A stretch of DNA of 64,000 bases from Cydia pomonella (Eukaryota > Arthropoda > Insecta > Lepidoptera > Tortricidae): contig NC_084721.1 in assembly GCF_033807575.1 (NCBI RefSeq), forward strand, positions 5,394,001 to 5,458,000. Direction: 5' to 3'. The notes below the pieces were generated by a model that was given only the letters and a program-made list of their open reading frames with translations, ran no database searches and had not been told where the DNA came from. Position numbers and translations under genes: made by a program. Shown piece by piece: positions 11,841-22,300 of the stretch (position 1 is the first letter of the stretch; every line of letters begins with the position of its first letter).

Positions 11841-12023
11841 AATAATAATAATAATTTAGCCTATATACGTCCCACTGCTGGGCACAGGCCTCCTCTCATG
11901 CGCGAGAGGGCTCGGGCTATAGTCCCCACGCTAGCCCAATGCGGATTGGGAACTTCACATACACCTTTGAACTTCTTCGCAGATGTGATGATTTCCATGT
12001 GTTTTCGATGTGTTCACGATGTG
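11841..12023 (-). mobile_element. 5'-truncated RTE-tailed SINE with 14-bp TSD
   Basis: On the minus strand this carries CATCTGCGAAGAAGTTCAAA, CCCAATCCGCATTGGGC, GTGGGGACTATAGCCC, GAGGCCTGTGCCCAGCAG and TGGGACGTATATAGGC, then a (AAT/TTA)n tail. It is flanked by the perfect direct repeat TTGTGTAAGATTAT at 11827..11840 and 12024..12037. It lies inside the 3' part of another SINE, so it is younger than that copy. Confidence 0.85.
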
Positions 12024-12167
12024 TTGTGTAAGATTATCCCATAATAATTATATACTTATTTATAAACAAATAAAATATAAGTTACATTATATAACTTCTA
12101 CATGCTGTAAATTACCAAGAAGTTTTAATAATGCAAATCAATTACAAATCGGTACATATATATATTA

Positions 12168-12395
12168 TGGTAGAGGAGGCAAACGAGCAAACGTATCACC
12201 TGATGGTAAGCGATTACCGCCGCCCATGGACACCTGCAACACCAGAGGGGTTGTAAGTGCGTTGCCGGCCTTTAAGATAGGAGTACGCTCTTTTCTTGAA
12301 GGTTTGAAGGTCCGGAAATACCGCAGGCGACAGTTCATTCCACAGTTTAGCTGTGCGAGGCAGAAAGTTTCTGGAGAAACGCACAGTTGAGGAGT
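12168..12395 (+). repeat. Lepidopteran interspersed repeat (GGCAAACGAGCA family)
   Basis: Starts GAGGAGGCAAACGAGCA, followed by TCACCTGATGGTAAGCGATT, ACACCAGAGGGGTTG, GCGTTGCCGGCCTTTAAGAT and TCTTTTCTTGAAGGTT, and ends with GTTTCTGGAGAAACGCACAG. A 126-codon ORF (12010..12390) runs through it but is a by-product of the repeat. A minus-strand fragment of the same family is at 6813..6925. The opening GGAGGCAAACGAGCA is also the opening of the satellite monomer at 56457..59250. Confidence 0.75.
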
Positions 12396-12780
12396 TAATT
12401 ATATATTTTTTAAATATATAATTAGTATCTCAATAATAATAATAAAACGGAAACTGTACTACCTATACAAAATAATTCCAAAATAATAGTGAACTACCAA
12501 TATATCAAAGTACCTATATTGGAGGTGTTCTGCATTTTGCGGTAAGTATTTTCTTCAATAATTTACGTTTTTGGTTAAAGAAATGTCATCTTGTCATTGC
12601 ATAAGCATTGTTCGAATTGGGCCGACAGATTCTGCGCCAGTCCGCCTACGCGAGCTCCTGGTAACACTACTAGGTACGGAGAGAAAATTTTGAAATATTT
12701 ATTAATGTTAACATCGATAACAGAAATGTCGATATTTCATTTTGTCAGTCACATTTTTGCCAAGAAAACTTTTGGTTATA

Positions 12781-13544
12781 ATAGAAACTTATGTTACTTT
12801 TTCGTTGGAAGCCAAAGAAGTCACTATAATTAACTCATTACTTACTGAAAGATAGTTAATTACGGAAACATTCAAATGGATATTTCATTAATTAATAAGC
12901 GCCAATTTCATTAATTCCGGTAATCCGATTCATCATCCTGTTAATAAAATGCTCATTAAACACACTCGAATAAAAAGACGTGAGTAATATCGATCAAAAT
13001 AATTAAGGTACCTACCTGTAGACGCCTGTATTGAAAACTTTGATTTTTGCATTGTATTAACATAAATGATTGAATAAACTGGCTACTGAATAATAATAAT
13101 AGTTATTTAGTTTTTGTGTAACCCCTCGAGCTATACTGGTACCAAAGCAAGTGAATAATATGTTTTTGGTAAATATTTCATTTTTGGTACAAGAATGTAT
13201 CGCAGACTTCTAACTACAGATAACTAATACTCATCGAGAAAATTAAAAAAGACCCAAACAAAATTAGATTGCGTTGTTTCATCACAGAAATCCTATGGCT
13301 ACCATCATAACAGCTCGATTGTTTGTATCATAATACTCGTATTGCATTGTCACCCGGCTTATATAAATGTATGCAAGTTAAGCTTCTAAGATTAGACCCA
13401 CACATACATACATACTAACAGAGCAAGTTAAACGAAAGCTTATAATATAAAAATCCCAAAATTGAACAATTGGTGTCTCTTTCACATTGATGTGAACGAG
13501 ACGGCCAGGGGGCGCCATAAGCCCTCATGAAATTGCATTGGAAA
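12781..13544. other. Anonymous AT-rich DNA
   Basis: No family recognised. Confidence 0.4.
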
Positions 13545-13640
13545 ATTTGTGGCTGAGTGGCCCAGTAGTTTAAGCATCTGCTGCGAATGTAAGGGAAGCT
13601 GAATCGATTCCGGCCCTGAGCACTGGAAGCCTTAATCACC
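13545..13640 (+). mobile_element. Degenerate tRNA-like SINE head
   Basis: The segment TGGCTGAGTGGCCCAGTAG..TTTAAGCATCTGCTGCGAA has A-box and anticodon-arm character, and GAATCGATTCCGG resembles a B box. It continues GAGCACTGGAAGCCTTAATC. I read it as an old SINE head, not a functional tRNA gene: the stems do not pair well. Confidence 0.45.
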
Positions 13641-14836
13641 TTTTCCTGTGTAGGTAGGTTTTTATTTCGGTTTTTAACAAGTTAACAAGTTTCGGAATGT
13701 GGAATCTTGAAGCGACTGTTAAGGCACGAGGGTTAAAAAAACTATGATACCGAGTGAAACACTATTTTCACCACATGAACGCGAGAAAAATACTCCTTTG
13801 CTATAAAACATAAGAAACTTAATACAAATCATTATTATTAAATGAATATTTGAACAATTTAACTATGCATCAAATTACTTTTCTCAGTCTTGTGGATACC
13901 TACAAATCAGTTCTCATTCGTTTTGAAAATTTAATAGGACCTTTACAAGCGTGTGGTGAAAATAAATGTTTTACTTTAACCAAGTTCCCCACTTATAAAC
14001 CATTTACACGGCCTGACATTAATAAGGATGTCAAAACACAGAAATTGGGCCCACTGGCGCCAAAACTAAATTCAGGTGAGGTCACGCAAATCTAGAAACC
14101 GCATATGGCTTCCGAAGTTTCCCGGCGTGAACCAATTAACCCCTGGGAACATCCCTGGCCGTATTAAAACAAAATTGGCTCCAATATAATTTCAGATGAA
14201 AATGAGGGCTAAGTTAGGATCACTTTATGATTTTCGACAACCCCAGTTAGGGAAGTTGGCATTGCCGTTTAAAGGGAAGGTGTGTTTTGTTTGAAACTAC
14301 TGTTAGATATGTTTTGCGTTTGTAAATAAATTATAAGGACATAAATAGTTTGTTTTATGGCTTGCGTATGAAACGAAATAAAATTTTACTTTTTTTTATT
14401 GTTTTGGGTATCTAGGCATGTATTAAACGGGCTAACAGTAGCCCAGGAACGAGGTGTAAGAATCTCGAGGAGGCTTATACCCTACAAAAACAAATTATGT
14501 AAAAAATCGATTTAAATTTAAATTATGGTAATGTACTACGTAGCTATGTTAAATGGGAAATAAAAAAAGGCTTTTTTATTATTCTCTTTATTTATTATTG
14601 ATCTTAGGCTAGTTATATAACTACTATAGATAGTAAAAATAATATAAAGCCGCCCTTTGTAATTTACGAAATATCAACCCCTACGTGCGCACATACATTT
14701 ATATTCATACAAGCAGTCACGCTTCCCGGAAATCTATGAATTTATTTCATTACGGTCCTCAGCCTCGAATACTTTCACAATAACACGCCTAATAATGGCT
14801 GGGGGCCTAGCCAAACTACCATCTATACAGTGTGTA
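13641..14836. other. Anonymous DNA with weak exon-like signals
   Basis: An 81-codon ORF (13850..14095, +) is followed within its last codons by a good 5' splice-site match (TTCAG|GTGAGG at about 14075), and a 3' splice-site-like TAATTTCAG precedes an ATG near 14194. Neither peptide has a recognisable domain. I note these but do not call a gene. Confidence 0.2.
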
Positions 14837-15095
14837 TTTTTGATACGACCGCATGACCAAAGGGTTAGTTTAGGCTTTAATGAACACACTTTCATAGATT
14901 TTATAAAACAGACGACTTTTATTTTTCCATATAAAATAATTTAGTAAACAATGTATCACTACTTTTTTTAACACAAAACGTCGCATTTAATGACGCAACG
15001 TCACAACTATGCAACTCTCATAAGTAGCTATGATATACATTGCCGCTAAAAAAAATAAAAAATTACTTATGCCCTTAATAAAAAAAAAACTTTCA
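14837..15095. repeat. Diverged interspersed repeat, copy 2
   Basis: Matches 1101..1325 in the same orientation, with extra sequence around 14890-14930. Non-coding. Confidence 0.6.
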
Positions 15096-16014
15096 AAATC
15101 GTTTTAGAACATTAAAACCTACGTCTAATTTACGTTTGCGGCTATATCAAATACAAATGTATAAAACTCCCATCGAAATTTAAATTGTATGAAAGAAAGT
15201 CATGGCGTGTTTCGTCGCAACATTCAACCCGATGGAACCCGAAAACTGAAAAATTGCGGGGATCTTGCTCTTTTACTCTCACTAAGACGTAATTAGAGTG
15301 ACAGAGAAAAATGCCCTCAATTGACGAACTTCGATTTTCGCGGTTATAGCCCAGTTTCTAATTTAATTTTATACAGCAAAAAATGGTTTCTTGCCATCAT
15401 AAAAATATATTACGATCTTTTATATTTTTCGATAAAAGTACACGAAAAATTCAGGAATTTAATCACTAAAATTACATTACTTACTTATTGTGACACAGGA
15501 CTAAGTGACAATCATATATTTTATTGAAAACAATAAAGATAATATATTTGACATTTTGATTCAATATCATTCGTAAGAGTATATTGAACAATATGATAGA
15601 CTTTTATAAGATTTATTTTTGTTAAAGCTATCTCAGTCGAAATTGGACTTTAAAACACATACAAAAGTGTTATTCTACGATGCAAACAAATAGATTTTAC
15701 CAATAAAACCGTATTAAATTCGCTTTGGGACACTGAACAAATGAATTTCTCCCCGCGGTAATAAAAGCTATGTTACAAAAAGTATCGTAAAAAATAATAC
15801 AGCCAGTGTTGCACGCGACATAGATTGATGTGACCGAATGTGACGGATATTCAGCGTACCTGCTCGCACCTTGCCCACAGTTAACGTTTTCATGGAGTAG
15901 ATTATTATTCATTTTATTTGAAATAAAGGAAAAGTGGAAATATTCGCTGCCTCAGGAAAAGTTCTATCTTGCGACTTGTGACTAACGAGATACTAGCCTA
16001 TCGCTCCACCAATT
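15096..16014. other. Anonymous DNA, possible MITE end
   Basis: The motif TTCGATTTTCGCGGTTATAG near 15329-15348 recurs in lepidopteran MITEs, and a related 'GGGCTATAACCGCGAA' occurs at about 61547. No boundaries could be fixed. Confidence 0.3.
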
Positions 16015-16029
16015 GAGCTACCAAGACCT
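15985..16029 (-). mobile_element. tRNA-like SINE segment that served as LINE target
   Basis: On the minus strand the LINE-free target reads GTCTTGGTAGCTC joined to AATTGGTGGAGCGATAGG and then ACTAGTATCTCG-like sequence. This resembles the A-box region of a tRNA-derived SINE. The other half lies directly beyond 17242. Confidence 0.45.
16015..16029. repeat. 15-bp target-site duplication, left
   Basis: GAGCTACCAAGACCT, repeated exactly at 17228..17242. It bounds the R1-clade LINE; the final T is shared with the poly(T) that represents the LINE poly(A) tail. Confidence 0.9.
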
Positions 16030-17227
16030 TTTTTTTTTTTTTTGTTGACGGAGTGGGAATGCATTTACGCACGGTGTGTGGGACTCGCCACTCCTTTCCC
16101 CTCTCCAGGGAAGAGGGGGGGGAGAATTTAGCCCTACCCACTAAACCCACTCCGGCGTTTCACCCTCTTTGCCGTTAATGAGGGCGCACTGGGATCGATG
16201 ATGACATTCACCACGGCGCCCTCCGGCAGCCCCGGCTTAATGCCAGGGCACCCTCACAATGGAGGGGGGGATCAGAAACGCGTGATCCCCCGCCCCCCGA
16301 CGACGTCTGTGCAATGCGGGTCCAGTGCCCGCTGGCCCTAAGGCTCGAGGCGAGCATGCGCTCTCTGCCTTTGGCCCTGCCGCCTGCGACGGAGAGGAAT
16401 CGCGTCAGCAGACGTTTCTCGCTCCCTCTCCGCCTTCTCCTTCTGCGACATAACTTCTTCGCAGAAGGAGGCCACCGCTTCCCAATTCCTCTCGCTACCC
16501 AGCATCGCCGCTATTATGCTGTGTAGCGAGAGGTCTATAACCCCCGTCGCCGCCCTAAGGGCCGCTCTTTCCACGGCCCAGCGGTTGCACTCCTCTAGAG
16601 TGTGCTGGGCCGTGTCGTCCATCGCACCACATTCATGGCACTGGGGCCCCGGCTCCCTCTGTATTTTGTGCAGGTAGTGCCCGAAACAACCGTGTCCGGA
16701 CACCACCTGCGTTACCCTAAATGTAAGGGCCCCCTTTCTTCTGCCCAACCACTCGTCCATTACTGGGAGGATAGCCCCTATGGTTCGGGTTCCATAATGG
16801 CTATCCTCCAAGGCATCCCTCCACCTTTGCTTCAGGCGCTCCGCGGCTGCTCGGGCCAATCTCTCTGCCTCCTCCGCATCTGTGGGCTCCCCGCGCCTCC
16901 TGGCCTCCACCCTCACCCAGTATCTTTCAGCCAGCACCCCTGCGTCTAGTTCCCACGCCGGGGTGCCGGCAAGGAGGCATGTCGCTGCGTGAGAGGTGGT
17001 GCGGTAGGCCCTCACCATCCTCTGGGCCACGTACCTCTGCGGCCGACGGAGCAGTGCCTTCGCGCGTCTCGTCAGCCGTCCGGCCCAAATTGGTGCTCCG
17101 TAGAGCGCCATGCTCCGGACTACCCCCGCATAGAGCCGCCTACATGGGGCATTCGGTCCCGCCAGATTAGGCAACAGGCGGCCCAGAGCCGAGGCAGCAC
17201 CCACGAGACGAGGAGCCAGCCTCGCAA
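16030..17227 (-). mobile_element. 5'-truncated R1-clade non-LTR retrotransposon
   Basis: An element of about 1.2 kb on the minus strand. It has a poly(A) tail seen as poly(T) at 16029-16043, about 300 bp of GC-rich 3' UTR, and the C-terminal part of an R1-clade ORF2. Perfect 15-bp TSDs on both sides confirm integration by target-primed reverse transcription with 5' truncation. A second copy of the same 3' UTR and tail is at 46378..46503 (plus). The GC-rich composition contrasts with the AT-rich flanks, but the reading frame is open, so the insertion is not very old. Confidence 0.88.
16338..17227 (-). pseudogene. ORF2 C-terminal fragment of R1-clade LINE
   Basis: About 296 codons, open to a TAG stop at 16338-16340. 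The frame enters from the target site and has no natural start: the upstream TTG at 17235-17237 lies in the target duplication. What remains is the end of the reverse transcriptase (thumb) and the C-terminal region. Visible features, counted from that TTG, are RRLYAGVVRSMALYGAPIW near residues 33-51, a conserved SGHGCFGHYL motif near 180-189, and a CCHC finger (C200, C203, H212, C217, spacing C-X2-C-X8-H-X4-C). The basic tail is rich in R and Q. The catalytic RT palm and the endonuclease are missing, so the fragment cannot act alone. The motifs match the TRAS/SART/R1 type of LINE; which lineage exactly is not decidable here. Confidence 0.85.
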
Positions 17228-17242
17228 GAGCTACCAAGACCT
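17228..17242. repeat. 15-bp target-site duplication, right
   Basis: GAGCTACCAAGACCT, identical to 16015..16029. Confidence 0.9.
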
Positions 17243-19620
17243 ACCTGACTGCAGTGGATACAAATATCCGTCATTTTATTTATACATATGGCTCTGACTC
17301 TATAACTGAACACGGAGAAACGGTAACACAGAGTAGGAACAACCGCCCATAACTTGAAGGTGAGCTGACGGTACGATTTGGGAGCGTATTCTGATTCTAA
17401 TATCAGGTTATGAATTTGACCTGGATTTTTATATTTATGATCTGTCAGTGTCAAAAGTGATTTTCCTCGTTGAAGAATCAAGAAATGTCACTTTAGACAC
17501 TAAAATTATCAAATTCCATAACCTGTTATTACCATCAGAATACCTACCTAAGCTTTCCGGGCGAAATTAAATCGACAAGAAACAATTAACATGACTTGTC
17601 GTTGCGTTGTGAAGAGCCCCTGAAAATCTCTGAGAGCAATTATATTTTGGCGTATTATTTGTATAAAGAAGATGAATGAAAAAATAACTAATTCAGTTCG
17701 GGTGTTGTTTACAAGTTTTTCTACTGTAAAAAGCTGAGTTCTATAAAGTATCCATAAAGATATGCCTTACTTGACCTCAAAATGCGTATTTGGAACGAAA
17801 TGCATACGCAACCTATTCGGAAAAACGTTCCGTGTTTAAAATTTATAGTACGACGTAAGGTTCCACAGAGTCAATAATGTCTTCATTGATAAAATGAGTG
17901 ACGTTTTGTGCCGCATTATCGACACGTATAAAACGCTCAACCGCTCACTCATCTTATCAAGGTAATATCAGTGACAGAGCCCGCGTAAACTTCACAGTAA
18001 TGCCGTAACAGTAATGGAGCTGCAGTTGCCATCCGTAGACAGGATGGCAATAAACAATAAGTACATATAACTACACACAAGAGAGCATTCAAGTTTTTTT
18101 AGCAAACCTCTTTTTCACACTATACACCTTATCTGTAGGTTATGTACATAGGTTAACCTACTCTAACTATGTAGATTAACCTACATGTAGTTAGAAGTTG
18201 CGGCTAACAACTTGTTCTCCATGCCGTGACAATCAGCTAAAACAATCACACGTGGAATCCAATCGGAACGCGGCGAAGGCGTGCCGAGGCATTCGCGGCA
18301 TTCGCCTAGTTTTATCATTTCTATTCCGCCTCGGCAAAGAATTGACCGGCAAATTTACCGCTAAATTTGCTAGATAATTTTAAAAGTAACTTGAAAAGTT
18401 TTTTTTTATAATATTACGATGCACTAAGTTACATATATTTTTATAATAAAAGAAAAATAATAATTAAATAACGTAATACATGTACAGATCCTATTTGTAG
18501 CGCAATAAGAACACATAATGTCACATATTCTTGCGGCCTTCTTTATGTAATATTATTGCATGTGGCTGCTTAAGTACCTATACAAGTAGATCTGATAGAA
18601 GTGAAATTGTTACTTTTGTGGTGTTGAACTACGGCAAAATTATTGTTTTTCAGGAATATAGATATTAGGAAATAATATAAAAAAAACGCCTCTATCACGC
18701 CAGCCCACCGCTGATAGATACCTAATTAACTATCGGTGGGGTAAGCTTAACAACGGTAACTTAATATTTCCATCGGATACATCTTTGTCATGATTTTTCT
18801 AATAATTAAACATTTACCACCAAATTAAAACATGTAATCCCATTGCACTAACCATTCCCCAATTACGTGCAGAACGCTTACCAGGTCCGTAAATGCCCCG
18901 GTACCGAAAATCACCCCATAATACACCAGGGACCCAGGTGGCATAACACTAGGGCAGAAGCTTAAGCGATTTGCCTCCGCCTAAAACTAGCCGTGCAGGC
19001 AATAAACCCCTAGTTTTCGGTACATTTTCGGTACACGCCACTTGGCCGGAATACTTTAGCATGGTACATTTTAAATTAGAATTTAACGCAGGTGTGGCCC
19101 GGTTTGTAATACAGGATATAAGTTACAGTGCTGAATTCAATGTACACAGGAAAAGTAAAAGAGTTTAAGAGTTTTAGCATATGTTGTGTTTATGTTGTGT
19201 TCACAATAGCGGCTTATTTAAGAGTATAAATTACGATTTTTAAATCACTTTCTTAAAAGTGGTCAAAATATTGGAAAAAACCTTGGTGGGTTATACCCTT
19301 CAACGTGTCTTTCTTGTTATTATATTTTAACAAGGGTTAGTTTAATTTTATTTATAAAGTACTTATGTTATTACTTACTTTAAAATATAAACTTTAACAC
19401 ATAAGTATAAGATAATTAAGTAAATAAATGTAAGTAAACTACGAGTATTATCTTCAGCTCAGCTTAAAACTAACCACACGCAATAAAGCTTTCTGTTGAT
19501 GCTATGTAATCTATGCGAGTGGTTACTTATTCAATTTATTCATACAAACATACAATTTAGATACCGTCGAAATCACTGTACGAGTACCTTGGCAAATCGG
19601 GTAATTCAACATAAAACTGT
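17243..19620. other. Anonymous AT-rich DNA
   Basis: About 2.4 kb with no gene recognised. Minor inverted repeats occur: TTGATAAAATGAGTGAC near 17887 against GCTCACTCATCTTATCAA near 17945, and a small one around 18708-18740. A GC-richer patch at about 18235-18370 (CGGCGAAGGCGTGCCGAGGC) is not assigned. Confidence 0.4.
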
Positions 19621-20790
19621 ATGTATGTATGTATGTATGTATATACTTTATTGTGTATAGAAATAAAAACACGGAAAACACAGTTACAGAGTAAATTAAA
19701 TACAACAAAGGCGAACTTATCCCTGTATGGGATCTCTTTTAGTTAACCTTTGAGGAAATAAGCAGAACAGAAGTAACGATGAATGAATGACAAACAAAAA
19801 CAAAAGTGTACGATCACTAAAATTAATGAAATGCAAGTTTTGAATACACATTGATACAAAAATACATAAATAGAAATATAACAATATAAGAATGCATACA
19901 AATATAAATACAACATAAATAAAAGTTCAATATATAATATAAATTGTAGATATGAATTCGAACCAGAAAAGTAAAGGAAATTAAAAAGTAGAAGTACCCA
20001 ATGCAACTACTAAGCCTCTCCTTGTGTGTGTGCTACAGATAGAGATTGCCTCACGGACACCGGAATCTCGTTCTATAAGTTAACGGCATGGACAGTAAAG
20101 GATTTTTTGTATGTGCGCGTCGTATTGGAAGGAATTGAAAGTGGAAGATTGGCGCTTGATCGAAGACCACCACACAACAGACAACCACTACCAGCAGCTA
20201 AGAAACTAAATCTTTCGAAAAGGTAAGGTGGCGTAGCAGGATTGAATAGAACATTGAAAAGCAATGACAGGACATGCACATCTCGTCGACGACGAATCGG
20301 AAGCCAGCAGCAGGAACTGGGAAACATGATCAAACTTACGTAGACAGAAAATGTATCGAATACAAATATTTTGCAATCGCTCGAGTTTCAGTTCCAGTAA
20401 CTCCTCGCTAAGGTTAAAGAAAGCAGTATCAGCGTAATCTAACAAAGGGAGTAAAAGTGAACAAGCGAAAGTTATTTTGGTTTAAAGAGGAAGGAAATTT
20501 TGAAGACGCCTCAGTGAGTGGAGAGACGTAAAAAGTTTATTGCTAATGTCAGAAACATGAGCTGACCAGGACAAGGTTTGATCAATGATGATACCCAAGT
20601 TTTTAACTGTAGAAGAAAAAGGGATAATTGTTCCGTCAAAAAACAATTTGGGTACAAAATAAAGACCACCAATGACATTTGCTTGCATTTTTTTGCATTA
20701 ACTTTCAAACCACACGAATAGGTGTTGAAAAATTGATTTACACAGCTACGGCTCGTTTTATTGATCAAAATACATAAAAGTTCGACGCAG
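19621..20790 (-). mobile_element. Decayed jockey/CR1-type LINE, 3' part
   Basis: On the minus strand an RT C-terminal region is followed by a 3' UTR and an ACATA tail. The tail is seen on the plus strand as (TATG)n at 19621-19640, with an AATAAA signal nearby. The 5' end is truncated around 20790. No clear TSD was found. The multiple frameshifts and a stop codon indicate an old copy. Confidence 0.7.
20020..20780 (-). pseudogene. Frameshifted RT C-terminal region of a LINE
   Basis: Conceptual translations in neighbouring minus-strand frames line up as one RT end. A CGLKVNAKKCKQM segment (about 20740-20690) precedes SSTVKNLGIIIDQTLSW and SLHSLRRLQNFLPL (20620-20490). After one stop codon come LLDYADTAFFNLSEELL and LERLQNICIRYIFCLRKFDH (20445-20330), then WLPIRRRRDVHVLSLLF and KKSFTVHAVNL (20300-20080). 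These are the conserved post-catalytic motifs of jockey, CR1 or Rex-type LINEs. At least three frame changes and one internal stop make it non-functional. Confidence 0.75.
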
Positions 20791-20799
20791 GTTAGAAGT

Positions 20800-21000
20800 G
20801 ACTTTGTTCAAGTGTGCGGCGAAAAGTATATGTTAACGATAAACCATTTATCTTAACGATTAACGTGCGGCGCACCTCCGAGCTCCTCAGGGAGGGGAGG
20901 CAGTTAAAGGCATAAAACTCATGATTTCGGCGAGCAAAGAATACTAAATAATTTGTAAAGCCCTGAATTCTATCCGTAGGCGGGCACAAAATGGAATCTT
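20800..21000. repeat. Unassigned moderately GC-rich segment beside the LINE
   Basis: CGCCGCACCTCCGAGCTCCTCAGG-type sequence near 20868-20900 and CCGTAGGCGGGCACAAAATGG near 20971-20992 resemble transposon sequence I have seen in Lepidoptera. I cannot name the family or fix its ends. Confidence 0.25.
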
Positions 21001-21494
21001 GGAAGAAAAAGTTGCAGTCAATTAAGAAATGAATGCTTTATTTGTAATAAGTTTTGTAATCTGTTTGTGATTTATTTCGAAATATTTCTTGTTTAATTAG
21101 CCATTTACCAAATTTCTTGTCTTGTTGCTTTGTTACTGAAAATTTAGATAATTTGATAACGAAATATTCCTTTTAATTTATACAATTTATGTAATAATTT
21201 ACTTTCTTCGTGTTGAATATTTCGGAAAATACTTAATGAAGATACGAAGAAATTGTTTATCTCGGTCGTATTTCAGTTATTAAACGAATTATTGTCAGTG
21301 TTGATGAACTTTAAAGGTAACGGTTACACATTATTTTTATGTATTATTTATATATATGTATGTATATTTAATTATAGTATATTTATGTAAGTTTATAACC
21401 GTTAGTATATATTATTTATCGCTATTTTGCTTGTTTTAAGTTACTTATTCTGTTTTTTTTTTGTTTAATGCCTGCACGTACTACTGTTTCTGTT
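21001..21494. other. Anonymous AT-rich DNA
   Basis: Nothing recognisable. Confidence 0.45.
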
Positions 21495-21580
21495 TAGCCT
21501 GATGGTTGACTGGTAGAGAATGCCTTTAGGCATTAAGTTCGCCATTTGTTATATTGTGCAATAAAGTTTAAATAAATAAA
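21495..21580 (+). mobile_element. LINE 3' end
   Basis: The sequence TTTAGCCTGATGGTTGACTG, GTAGAGAATGCC and TGTGCAATAAAG, ending in a TAAATAAATAAA tail, is a 3' terminus of a lepidopteran LINE I recognise, with its own AATAAA signal. Only the end is present. Confidence 0.55.
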
Positions 21581-21837
21581 TTTAGCAATAAATATTACTT
21601 ATGTTAGATTTAATCATTAATCATGTTAAAAGACAACAATATTACTTTCAATAAATCTAAGGCACTAAGTGTACTAACACATTAGTTACCAATATTTTTA
21701 CAGCTAATGGCACTCGGCTTCAGCAGCATATTTAAATATGATGTATAGGTTTTATAATGTTTTTTGGAGAAAATCGCAAAACAAATTTGCTACATAATAA
21801 CACCCTGTTCATCTTATACCTTTAAACGAGCAATTCT

Positions 21838-21839
<2 letters not shown>

Positions 21840-21882
<43 letters not shown>
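21840..21882. repeat. (AT)n microsatellite
   Basis: 21 AT units. It generates several spurious 'YIYIYI' ORFs on both strands. Confidence 0.95.
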
Positions 21883-21885
<3 letters not shown>

Positions 21886-22300
21886 CTGTGATCTCGGAAA
21901 CGGCCCTAACGATTTCGCTGAAATTTGGTATATGGGGGTTTTTGGGGGTATACAATCTATATAGATTAGTCTTATGTTTGGGAAAACGCGTGTTTTCATG
22001 CGTTTTTCTTTCGACGCAGAATATGGTCGCTAATTTCGTGTTGCCGGCCACTATCCGTCTGGTCCAGCGGGTTAAGACGCGGACTGCTAAACGAGTATTA
22101 CGGGTTCGAATCTTGCCCGGTGATTAACTTTTGTTTTTTTTTTATATGTTCAAGTTTATATATAATTTTTTAATTTTTATTGTGTTAGACAAGTTTAATT
22201 TAGTAAAAAAAATTAGTTAAGATTATCACCTATAGACCACCATATTACAATAAATAGTTATAACCGAGCAAAGCTCGGTCGCCCAGGTACTGAGATAATT
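21883..22300 (+). mobile_element. Interspersed repeat with embedded tRNA-like element
   Basis: The left part (GATCTCGGAAACGGCCCTAA, GCTGAAATTTGGTATATGGG) and right part (ACCGAGCAAAGCTCGGTCGC at about 22263) are the two sides of a repeat common in Lepidoptera. Between them is a tRNA-like module at about 22045-22125. The right side contains a short perfect hairpin, CCGAGC-AAA-GCTCGG. No transposase is encoded. Confidence 0.6.
22045..22125 (+). mobile_element. tRNA-like (Ser-GCT-like) SINE head
   Basis: A-box-like TGGTCCAGCGGGTTAAGAC (about 22060-22078), anticodon-arm-like GCGGACTGCTAAACG and B box GGGTTCGAATC (about 22102-22112). The loop triplet GCT after ACT suggests descent from a tRNA-Ser. 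The acceptor stem does not close well and the context is a repeat, so I do not call a functional tRNA gene. Confidence 0.5.

Larger units (their letters stand above)
10809..12050 (+). mobile_element. tRNA-derived SINE interrupted by three younger elements
   Basis: The head has an A-box-like TAGCCTAGTTGGTGCCGG and a B box GGTTCGATCC (about 10864-10873). Its body continues as TTATGGATGTTTTCT at about 10942, then CTTATTGAGCTTACTGTGG at about 11797 and GTCGATTTGTGTAAGATTAT, ending with CCCATAATAATT after 12037. Compared with the uninterrupted copy at 46741..46989 (minus), insertions lie at 10974..11343, 11352..11743 and 11841..12023. Confidence 0.7.
10720..12780. mobile_element. TIR element carrying nested insertions
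   Basis: The outer parts (10720-10808, 12084-12167 and about 12690-12780) match 30544..30945. Shared motifs include AACGAGTG.TTGAG, TATCGATAAGT.AGTCATAG, TAACTTCTAC.TGCTGTAAAT, GCAAATCAATT, and TAACATCGATAA..ATGTCGATATTT. The two outer ends are imperfect inverted repeats of each other around AAACATCGATAAAT..GCTATCGATAA and its complement. In this copy the interior is split by a SINE (itself interrupted three times) and by a 228-bp interspersed repeat. Class is uncertain; hAT-like or mariner-like are both possible. Confidence 0.6.

Noticed and set aside
12010..12390. 126-codon plus-strand ORF
   Set aside because: It starts in a SINE remnant and runs into a known interspersed repeat; its translation has no domain.
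13850..14290. Two-exon gene model from a GTGAGG donor and a TTTCAG acceptor
   Set aside because: The peptides have no recognisable domain and the intron of about 120 bases is unsupported.
16602..17297. Plus-strand ORFs of 102-115 codons
   Set aside because: Antisense to the R1-clade LINE ORF.
21764..22127. ORFs with YIYIYI tracts on both strands
   Set aside because: Produced by the (AT)n microsatellite.
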